In this document: in pieces, positions 56,371 to 62,711 of the stretch
How positions within the stretch are numbered: the first letter of the stretch is position 1
Layout: each line of letters starts with the position of its first letter
Assembly: GCF_002368195.1 (NCBI RefSeq)
Contig: NZ_AP018178.1
Location: 3,430,791 to 3,494,790 of the forward strand
From: Calothrix sp. NIES-2100
Lineage (GTDB): Bacteria; Cyanobacteriota; Cyanobacteriia; Cyanobacteriales; Nostocaceae
DNA: 64,000 nucleotides
Direction: 5' to 3'
The notes under the pieces: model-generated
Databases searched by the model: none
The model's input: only the letters and a program-made list of their open reading frames with translations
Told to the model about the DNA's origin: nothing
Position numbers and translations under genes: made by a program

Positions 56371-57053
56371 GATTGTTCTGGTTTGCGAAACCGATAACCA
56401 ACGCCGCGAATACTTTCAATCCAACTAGCTTCATCGATGGGGTCGATTTTTTTGCGAATTCGCTGAATACATACATCCACAACATTGGTATTCGGGTTAA
56501 AGTCGTAACCCCAAATATGTTCTAGGATTTGGGTACGGGTAAAAACTCGTCCCGGAGAGCGCATAAGATATTCCAGCAGATTAAACTCCCGGCTGGTAAG
56601 TTCAATTCCCCGTTGATTGCAAGTTACTTCGCGGGCGATGCGATCGAGTTTAATTGGGCCGACTGTCAGTAAATTTTGGCGATCGCCTACACTGCGACGC
56701 ACAACCGCATGAATCCGCGCCGCTAATTCTTCGACAAAAAACGGTTTAGCAATGTAATCATCGGCTCCCAAGTTCAAACCTTGGAGGCGATCGTCTAATT
56801 CATTCCGCGCCGTCAACAAAATCACGGGAGCATTGCGCCCTTCCCGTCGCAATTGTTTGAGAATTGACAGTCCATCTTTTCCCGGCACCATGATATCCAG
56901 AATAATTGCATCATATTCGTTATCTAATGCCCGGAGATAGCCATCATCACCGTTATCGCAGTAGTCTACGATAAATCCTTGCTCCTTCAGTCCAGCCCGG
57001 ACGAAGTTGGCAATTTTTGCTTCATCTTCGACAAACAGAACATTCACAAGCAT
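56367..57053 (-). CDS. OmpR/PhoB-family response regulator
   Basis: A 228-residue regulator. The receiver domain has acidic residues at the start (FVEDE), phospho-acceptor Asp53 (ILDIMVPGKDG), Thr81 and Lys103. The C-terminal winged helix ends ...SIRGVGYRF, typical of the OmpR/PhoB class. It is first in a two-gene unit with the sensor at 54898 and divergent from the secreted protein at 57197. A 39-bp element with two ACTGTMAT direct repeats lies in that divergent region and again upstream of 58653, making these good candidates for its operator. Confidence 0.93.
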   Translation of the reverse strand: MLVNVLFVEDEAKIANFVRAGLKEQGFIVDYCDNGDDGYLRALDNEYDAIILDIMVPGKDGLSILKQLRREGRNAPVILLTARNELDDRLQGLNLGADDYIAKPFFVEELAARIHAVVRRSVGDRQNLLTVGPIKLDRIAREVTCNQRGIELTSREFNLLEYLMRSPGRVFTRTQILEHIWGYDFNPNTNVVDVCIQRIRKKIDPIDEASWIESIRGVGYRFRKPEQS

Positions 57054-57102
57054 TCATTACTTACTTATTGTTCCATTTTAGATTGATTACTTGTTAGCTC
57101 AA

Positions 57103-57141
57103 ATTACAAAACTGTAATTTAGAAACAAGGCTAACTGTCAT
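57103..57141. promoter_or_regulatory. Candidate operator of the OmpR-type regulator, copy 1
   Basis: The palindrome ATTACA-AAAC-TGTAAT (57103-57118) is followed by ACTGTCAT (57134-57141). With ACTGTAAT at 57111-57118 this gives direct repeats 23 bp apart. It sits between the divergent regulator gene and the 57197 gene. Confidence 0.6.
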
Positions 57142-57196
57142 TTTGGGGTGGGTTAATCATCAATGTAAGCAACAATGATTTGCGAGGTTAATTGTT

Positions 57197-57481
57197 ATGA
57201 AGATTCGTCAAGTGTTAGCTGTGCTAGCGATTCCTTTTGTAATTGTAACATTCGGTTTTGTTTCACCCAATCAAGCAAATGCTGAAGTTCCTCCCCATCA
57301 GAATCCACAGATTGCACAACAGCAACAACATCAGCTACAACAACAGGCTAGACCGAATGAAAAACCACAAGCTAAACCACAGGTAAAACATCGCCAACCC
57401 CGTCCACAACAGAAAAAACGTCTTCCCCAACCTCATTCTCAGCAAATAAATCCCAATGTGGAAAGACCGAATAATCGTTAA
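57197..57481 (+). CDS. Small secreted Gln/Pro-rich basic protein
   Basis: A 94-residue protein. Residues 1-29 form a signal peptide (MKIRQVLAVLAIPFVIV... to the ANA-like cleavage site). The mature part is low-complexity, rich in Gln, Pro, Lys and Arg, and contains alternating KPQ and QPR motifs. I do not recognise a family. It begins right after the candidate operator, so it is probably controlled by the adjacent two-component system. The charge suggests binding to polyanions or to the cell envelope, as inference only. Confidence 0.7.
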   Translation: MKIRQVLAVLAIPFVIVTFGFVSPNQANAEVPPHQNPQIAQQQQHQLQQQARPNEKPQAKPQVKHRQPRPQQKKRLPQPHSQQINPNVERPNNR

Positions 57482-57800
57482 GTGTAATTTGCTATTCGGA
57501 AAAAACGAACCGCGAAGTACGCCAAGTACGCGAAGAAATAAGACATGAAGAGAATTTTGTGCCGCTTTACAAAACAATCTTATTCCTCTGCGTCTTCTGT
57601 CTTGAAAAGTTCAGATCTAAGGAAGCCTTATCTCCGACGCCAGATGCTTTCCGACGCAAGGCGACACGCCACTCCTCTCAACGGGGGGAACCCCCGCACG
57701 GGGGTGGCTCAGGAACGCACTGGCTCGACTTTTCGCTGCGTCCTCTGCGGTTTGTTCTTCCGTTAGTGGTACGTCAATTAGAAATAATTAAATATACAAC
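57482..57800. other. Intergenic repeats, no supported gene
   Basis: Contains AACCGCGAAGTACGCCAAG-type repeats (57509-57540), a palindrome-rich block (57628-57740, including GGGGGGAACCCCC) and GCGTCCTCTGCGGTTTG (57738-57754), which is the reverse of a common cyanobacterial repeat. Short reading frames here arise from these repeats. Confidence 0.6.
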
Positions 57801-58553
57801 ATGACCAATAAAAATCACCCTTTGGGTAGAATTTTGAGCCGAAGAGAAGCATTGACTTTATTTAGAGCCGCCACCACGGCAATATTTGTGGTGGGATGCA
57901 TACCGAGAAAGTCTTTCTCTAAACCAGCATCGGCGGTAAAGTCTGCTACATTACCCGCCTGTGTCGTCAGTCCACAGCAAACTGAAGGGCCGTATTTTGT
58001 AGACGAAAAGCTTAACCGTTCCGATATCCGCGCCGATCCGGCAGATGGTTCGGTGAAAGAAGGTGTACCACTGCAACTGACGCTGCACGTTTCTCAGGTT
58101 GGTAGTAATGGTTGCACACCTTTAGCAGGTGCGATCGTGGATATTTGGCACTGTGATGCATCGGGTGTTTATTCAGACGTGACAGATCGTAGTTTTACTA
58201 CTGTGGGGAAAAAGTTTCTGCGCGGCTATCAAGTAACCGATGCTCAGGGAAATGTCCAGTTTACAACCATTTACCCTGGTTGGTATCCAGGTAGAACTGT
58301 GCATATTCACTTGAAAGTCCGCAAAGATGGAACAGCAGGACAAGGTTACGAATTTACCTCACAGCTATATTTTGATGATGCGGTAAGCGATCGCATCTAC
58401 AGCCAAGCACCATACGCCAGCAACGGACAACGCACCCTGAAAAATGCTGATGACGGAATTTTTCAAGATGGTGGCGAGCAAATGTTACTCAAGCTTACCA
58501 AGAATGGACAAGGCTATGCAGCAACCTTTGATGTTGGGCTTCAGATAGCCTAA
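57801..58553 (+). CDS. Exported intradiol ring-cleavage dioxygenase-like protein
   Basis: A 250-residue protein. The N-terminus has a twin Arg (LSRREALTLF) and a Cys33 in VVGC after a hydrophobic core, suggesting Tat export and perhaps lipoprotein anchoring. The catalytic domain shows the family's non-haem Fe(III) ligand pattern: Tyr124 in GVYSD, Tyr162 in YPGWYPGR, and His168/His170 in HIHLK. Members cleave catechol or protocatechuate rings, but exported ones have few proven substrates. It lies in the probable two-component regulon, downstream of the small secreted protein. Confidence 0.87.
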   Translation: MTNKNHPLGRILSRREALTLFRAATTAIFVVGCIPRKSFSKPASAVKSATLPACVVSPQQTEGPYFVDEKLNRSDIRADPADGSVKEGVPLQLTLHVSQVGSNGCTPLAGAIVDIWHCDASGVYSDVTDRSFTTVGKKFLRGYQVTDAQGNVQFTTIYPGWYPGRTVHIHLKVRKDGTAGQGYEFTSQLYFDDAVSDRIYSQAPYASNGQRTLKNADDGIFQDGGEQMLLKLTKNGQGYAATFDVGLQIA

Positions 58554-58561
58554 GCACAAAA

Positions 58562-58600
58562 ATTACAAAACTGTAATCAAGTAGCAAGGCGAACTGTAAT
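58562..58600 (+). promoter_or_regulatory. Candidate operator of the OmpR-type regulator, copy 2
   Basis: ATTACA-AAAC-TGTAAT (58562-58577) and ACTGTAAT (58593-58600), direct repeats again 23 bp apart, followed by a TTTTGAGTCGGTT tail like the TTTTGGGGTGGGTT of copy 1. It starts 9 bp after the dioxygenase stop and is 52 bp from the next start codon. Confidence 0.6.
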
Positions 58601-58652
58601 TTTGAGTCGGTTAAATGAGAAATATCAACAATCTAACTTTTGGAGGATGATT

Positions 58653-59315
58653 ATGAAGGTTAATAAAACAGTGGTGGTAGCAGCAATTTCGGTTCTAGCT
58701 GGTACATTTGGTTTGATTTCCCTGAATCAGGTAAATGCTGCTAATCCATCCCATCGCATTGCCCAAGCTTCACAACAGCCGAACCTACCACAAGACGGAC
58801 AGCAGCGACGACCACATCACCCCGATTTTGCAGCAGCGGCGGCGAAGCTGGGTGTAACTGAACAGCAATTAAAGGATGCGTTGGGTGTTCCGGCTAATCC
58901 TCCCGCACAAGGCGTTCGCGGAGCGACTCCTTCGGAGTATCGCAATCAAAGACCACCTCGCCCTGATTTTAAAGCAGCGGCGGCAAAGCTGGGTGTGACT
59001 GAACAAAAGTTAAAGGATGCGTTGGGTGTTCCGGCTAATCCTCCCGGCGAAGGCGATCGCCAACATCCGCCCCATCCCGATTTTAAAGCAGCGGCGGCGA
59101 AGTTGGGTGTAACTGAACAAAAATTAAAAGATGCGTTGGGTGTTCCGGCTAATCCTCCCGCGCCAGGTGACAGAAGTCAGCGCCCACCTCGCCCTGATTT
59201 TAAAGCAGCAGCAGCAAAGCTAGGCGTAACTGAACAAAAATTAAAAGATGCGTTGGGTGTTCCTCCCCATCCTCCCAGTGAAGGCGATCGCCCAGAGCCT
59301 GCGGGAAACAGATAG
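58653..59315 (+). CDS. Secreted four-repeat protein (LGVTEQKLKDALG repeats)
   Basis: About 220 residues. The start ATG 58653 has a strong Shine-Dalgarno, GGAGGA at 58642-58647. A signal peptide (MKVNKTVVVAAISVLAG... to VNAA) is followed by four copies of a helical unit, DFKAAAAKLGVTEQKLKDAL, joined by Pro-rich linkers of the GVPANPP type. Similar helix units occur in many secreted bacterial proteins; function is unknown. The first linker is longer by about eight residues because of an in-frame dispersed repeat (58911-58943). Its start lies 52 bp from candidate operator copy 2. Confidence 0.75.
   Translation: MKVNKTVVVAAISVLAGTFGLISLNQVNAANPSHRIAQASQQPNLPQDGQQRRPHHPDFAAAAAKLGVTEQQLKDALGVPANPPAQGVRGATPSEYRNQRPPRPDFKAAAAKLGVTEQKLKDALGVPANPPGEGDRQHPPHPDFKAAAAKLGVTEQKLKDALGVPANPPAPGDRSQRPPRPDFKAAAAKLGVTEQKLKDALGVPPHPPSEGDRPEPAGNR
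58911..58943. repeat. Dispersed repeat GGCGTTCGCGGAGCG...CTCCTTCGGAG in a coding linker
   Basis: A short palindromic repeat type common in cyanobacterial intergenic DNA, read here as GVRGATPSEYR. It lengthens the linker by about 24 bp, a multiple of three. Confidence 0.65.
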
Positions 59316-59393
59316 TCTAAGCCAAGAAAAGGGTAGGGGGTTAGCACCTTTGTCAGGAACTCTGCCCCCATCTAAATTAATATTGGAGCTATT

Positions 59394-59678
59394 ATGAGTC
59401 GCTTTTTTCGCAAATATCATCGTTGGTTAGCAATTGTTTGTGCGCTACCGTTATTGCTAACAGTTATAACTGGTATGACTTTTCCCATTGCTAAAGCTTT
59501 CCATCAGCGAGAATTAGCTGGTTTTCTCATCCATCTACATACCCTAGAAACTTTTGGATTGGATGGTATTTTCCCGGTTATTAATGGACTGGGTTTACTG
59601 GGATTGCTAATTAGCGGAATTTATATGACAAGTTTATTTCAAAAGCGACGGCTTCCCTCTAATCGGCTTGAGCTTTAA
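59394..59678 (+). CDS. Small PepSY-type membrane protein
   Basis: A 94-residue protein with two membrane helices (about 10-30 and 62-82). The N-terminus RKYHRWLAIVCALPLLLTVITG is like the first helix of PepSY-associated membrane proteins, but the periplasmic PepSY domain itself is absent. GGAG about ten bases upstream supports the start. It may belong to the two-component regulon by position. The 245 bp downstream hold repeats of the CGCAGAGGCGCAAAGACG type. Confidence 0.65.
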   Translation: MSRFFRKYHRWLAIVCALPLLLTVITGMTFPIAKAFHQRELAGFLIHLHTLETFGLDGIFPVINGLGLLGLLISGIYMTSLFQKRRLPSNRLEL

Positions 59679-59923
59679 GCCGCATCAACTAGGACAACGC
59701 TAACCCATTTGCGCTGAACAACAATCGGGATCGCGATAAAAATGAAACTTATGAGACAAGATTAAAATTTTTGGCGTTGCATAAATGCGGGATGATTTAT
59801 CTCACGCAGAGGCGCAAAGACGCAGAGAGGATAAGGAGTTTTAAATTTCAATAAGTGCAATTTCATCCCTTGATTCAGCAACGCCAAATTTTTCTTTCTT
59901 GTCCAATGCCCTATGCCAATGCC

Positions 59924-61708
59924 CTATGCCCCATGCCCATTAACTATCGGTAATGTAAACCAAAATGTCGCACCTGCTGACAATGCGCTAGTTACACCAA
60001 TTTCACCACCGTGGGCTTGGATGATTTGCTTACAGAGATATAATCCCAAGCCCAAGCTGACAGAATTGCGGGTGTTAGTACCTCGGTAATAAAGGTCAAA
60101 AAGTCTTTCGCTCTGTTGTTGACTGATTCCCACACCGTTATCACTGACAGTGCAATAAATTTTGTCTTCTTTAGCTGTGGCGTTGATTGTTAAGAGTAAA
60201 CCAGGGGGATTGTGTTTAATCGCGTTGGCAATTAAGTTAGAAAAGACTCGCCATAGTTGCGTAGGGTCAGCGTTAATAAAGGGTAAATCTGCGGTAACTA
60301 AATTTGTCAGCGTTGCTTGATTTTCTGCTAGCATCGGTTCTAAATCTGCGATCGCTGCTTCGACAACTGTATATAATTGCACGGGTTGCTGTTGTAATAC
60401 TACGCCTTGGACTTCACTGATATGAGCTTCTAGCAAGGAATTAATTAAATTGAGTTGGCGATCGCTACTTTTAACCATCCGTTCTAAAATTGACCGAGAA
60501 ATTGTGATTTTGCTGTCTGGGTTTGCTAGCAAGTTCTTGAGTACCATTAAAGTTCCCAGTACTGGGTTGCGTAAGTCGTGGGAAACTGCATGAAAAAATA
60601 CTCTTAGTGCTTCCTCTGCTTGCTTGCGCTTGGTGATATCTTCCGTCAATCCTTCGTAGTAAAGTAGTTTTCCTTGTTCGTCACGAACTGCGTAGGCTTT
60701 TTCGGAAATCCAGACAATGCTTCCGTCTTGGCGATAAATTTGGGATTCAAATTCGGAAATGCTGCCATACTTTTCAATTAAGCGGACAAACTCAGCTCGA
60801 CGGTTGGGGTCAACATATAATTGATGTCCAATATCTGTCAAGTTGGCTGTGACTTCTTGTGCAGATGAATAACCGTAGATTTTGGCTAAGGCTGGATTAG
60901 CTGTAATATACTTGCCATCAGGACTACTTTGGAAAATCCCTTCTACAGCATTTTCAAAGATACTGCGATATTTAGCTTCTGCAACTTTGAGTTTTTCATA
61001 AGCAAACTCTAGTTCTTGATGGGCATAAAAATCTGAGCGTTGTAGGCGATCGTAAAGGTAAACGCCTATGTCGCATATAGCACATAACCAAAAAATATAT
61101 AAGATAAACGTCACATTATAGATTTCTGGATGTTCAGGTATGGGTGTTTTCAGTCCTAGGGCTGTATTGACACCAAAATAGTAAATGAACAAACCCACCT
61201 GGGACATTACATGCAAACGCCAGCATACAGGAATAAATGTAGCTTGACTCAAAAATAGCAGCGACCAAGCTAGAGGATCAGCTAAGGCAAAACCCTTGAT
61301 GGTAGAGAATAACTGTGTTCCTAGACTAATTGACCAAGATGATCCTAAAAATAACAATCCTGGATGACGTTGACCAAACTGAGTTTTATGCAGAATAAAA
61401 CAAACCAGTAGAGTACCGAACATGGAAACATTGATGAATAATGCCTGTGTTCTTATGAACTCTGGTACTTTTTCCAACTCCTTTAAGGGGAAAAATATGT
61501 CATAAATATTGCGCAAAGTAAAGGTTAATATGCAGATTAACCCTAGTAATAACCACAACTGCAATCTTTGCCATAAAAAGTTTCGTCTAGCAGCTAGCCA
61601 CTGTTGATCGTGAACGCGATTTTTAGCAACAGCAGCCGTTTTCTCTGATGTTGAAGCTTTAAACGCTTTTCTCCCCCACCCTTGCAGTGTTCTCAATAAG
61701 GTAGCCAT
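59924..61708 (-). CDS. Membrane PAS histidine kinase, orphan
   Basis: A 594-residue sensor. Residues about 48-220 contain six or so hydrophobic helices (MASE-like input region of unknown type), then a PAS domain with PAC motif (about 245-362), HisKA with His377 in SHDLRNP, and HATPase with NLIANAIKHN, DNGVGI and SLGLGLYLCKQ. All catalytic boxes look intact. No response regulator is adjacent. Its C-terminal half resembles the protein at the right edge of the window. Confidence 0.9.
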   Translation of the reverse strand: MATLLRTLQGWGRKAFKASTSEKTAAVAKNRVHDQQWLAARRNFLWQRLQLWLLLGLICILTFTLRNIYDIFFPLKELEKVPEFIRTQALFINVSMFGTLLVCFILHKTQFGQRHPGLLFLGSSWSISLGTQLFSTIKGFALADPLAWSLLFLSQATFIPVCWRLHVMSQVGLFIYYFGVNTALGLKTPIPEHPEIYNVTFILYIFWLCAICDIGVYLYDRLQRSDFYAHQELEFAYEKLKVAEAKYRSIFENAVEGIFQSSPDGKYITANPALAKIYGYSSAQEVTANLTDIGHQLYVDPNRRAEFVRLIEKYGSISEFESQIYRQDGSIVWISEKAYAVRDEQGKLLYYEGLTEDITKRKQAEEALRVFFHAVSHDLRNPVLGTLMVLKNLLANPDSKITISRSILERMVKSSDRQLNLINSLLEAHISEVQGVVLQQQPVQLYTVVEAAIADLEPMLAENQATLTNLVTADLPFINADPTQLWRVFSNLIANAIKHNPPGLLLTINATAKEDKIYCTVSDNGVGISQQQSERLFDLYYRGTNTRNSVSLGLGLYLCKQIIQAHGGEIGVTSALSAGATFWFTLPIVNGHGA

Positions 61709-61765
61709 TAGCTGATTACCAACTTTGCCTATCTGATATTTTGCACTATTCTGAATCGGCGTAGG

Positions 61766-61852
61766 AATAATACCAATTTATGGCTCGAAGACCCACAACT
61801 TTAAATCTTCAGCAGCAGAAAAACCGCTTGCCATTAAGCAAGCGGTTTTTTG
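61766..61852 (+). ncRNA. Candidate small RNA ending at an orphan terminator
   Basis: TTGCAC at 61741-61746 and AATAAT at 61766-61771 form a weak -35/-10 pair (19-bp spacing). A transcript starting near 61778 would be about 75 nt and end at the strong terminator 61821-61852. The nearest + gene upstream ends at 59678, over 2 kb away behind an opposing gene. It is not Yfr1 (no ACTCCTCACAC). Existence of the RNA is inferred. Confidence 0.35.
61821..61852. terminator. Strong bidirectional rho-independent terminator
   Basis: AAACCGCTTGC (61821-61831), loop CATTAA, GCAAGCGGTTT (61838-61848), then a T-run; an A-run on the other side gives the reverse-strand T-run. The stem is 11 bp and perfect. Confidence 0.85.
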
Positions 61853-62049
61853 TTTCACTCTAAGCATATGTAAGATAGTTCTTCCTTATCGATTTTAGTA
61901 TAGCAAATTGAGAATTAAGAGTCAATAGTCCACATCCCATAAATTCCTGTAGCCAATTAGCCGCTATGGGAGGAAGGCGATTGATCGCATTCTGGTAATT
62001 TTTGCTTGGGGGACAGCCAATTTTTGAAATATCCAATAAATTTGTAGTG

Positions 62050-62152
62050 CGTAAAGCCTTCTCCTAGCGGAGACGCTGCGCGAACGGCATAGCTTCGCTT
62101 AACGCGTAGCGTGTCCGTTGGCGCAGCCTCCCGCAGGGAAGGACAAACGTCT
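62050..62152. repeat. Dispersed palindromic repeat block
   Basis: Several nested inverted repeats, for example CTCCTAGCGGAG, GACGCTGCGCGAACGG and TTAACGCGTAGCGTGTCCG. This composite type is common between genes in Nostocales. Non-coding. Confidence 0.7.
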
Positions 62153-62174
62153 CGGAAGCTGGTGATCATTCATC

Positions 62175-62227
62175 GAGCAAGATGCTCGCACTACCGAATA
62201 TAGGTAATTTATTTTTTGTCAGTCCCT
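62175..62227. repeat. 53-bp dispersed repeat, copy 2
   Basis: It matches 25723-25775 with about four differences, over the full length from GAGCAAGATGCTCGCACTAC to CAGTCCCT. Same orientation. Confidence 0.85.
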
Positions 62228-62240
62228 TGGCGATGCGATC

Positions 62241-62387
62241 GCATTGTTACTCGATACAATGGCATTGTCATTGGATACAATGGCATTGTCACCCGATGCA
62301 ATGGCATTGTCATTGGATACAATGGCATTGTCACGGGATGCGATCGCATTGTTACTCGATACAATGGCATTGTCACCCGATGCAATG
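62241..62387. repeat. Seven 21-bp tandem units with internal dyads
   Basis: Units start at 62241 and every 21 bp to 62367 (GCATTGTCATTGGATACAATG and close variants); a partial eighth follows. Each unit has CATTGT facing ACAATG (or GCAATG). Unit types alternate. The fifth unit ends in a HIP1 junction GCGATCGC. Both strands are open but low-complexity, so no gene is called. Confidence 0.95.
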
Positions 62388-62453
62388 GCATTGGGAACAT
62401 CCAATTTTTGAAATACCCAATAAATATGATGTCCGCCTAATTACCCTTAATAT

Positions 62454-62527
62454 GTCATTGCGAGCGGAACGAGTGGAGCGAAGCAATCACAAGGACTCTG
62501 CGATTGCTTCACTTCGTTCGCAATGAC
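62454..62527. repeat. 74-bp inverted repeat
   Basis: GTCATTGCGAGCGGAACG... on the left faces ...CGTTCGCAATGAC on the right, with CAAGGACTCTG in the loop. Arms are about 30 bp with a few mismatches. The family also occurs at 1608-1645 (one arm), and a degenerate arm lies at 62571-62622. Confidence 0.85.
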
Positions 62528-62711
62528 GGGCATTTGAACGGACATGATATCACTCTTCGTTGGAGATTTTGCGATTGCTACTCTTCGAGAACGACTTCGT
62601 CGAACGCTTGGCTCGCAATGACATACAAAAAAGTGGGATGCTCCCGATGCGATGTCTACGACAAGCCGCTCCGCGTCTACGCACTATAGGAAGCGAAGTT
62701 TGGCGAAAATG

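Larger units (their letters stand above)
61709..62711. other. One-kilobase repeat-rich intergenic region
   Basis: No credible protein gene. It contains a promoter-like sequence and orphan terminator (61741-61852), a dense dispersed-repeat block (62050-62152), copy 2 of the 53-bp repeat, a 21-bp tandem array, a 74-bp inverted repeat and further fragments to 62690. Confidence 0.7.

Noticed and set aside
57545..57804. Two small overlapping plus-strand frames
   Set aside because: The sequence consists of known types of dispersed repeats and palindromes; the translations look random.
62241..62387. CRISPR-like regularity
   Set aside because: Units are contiguous 21-mers without spacers and no cas gene is present.
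62182..62526. Several overlapping frames with HCHWIQW- or DNAIVS-like repeats
   Set aside because: All come from the 21-bp tandem array, which is a multiple of three and so stays open in several frames on both strands.
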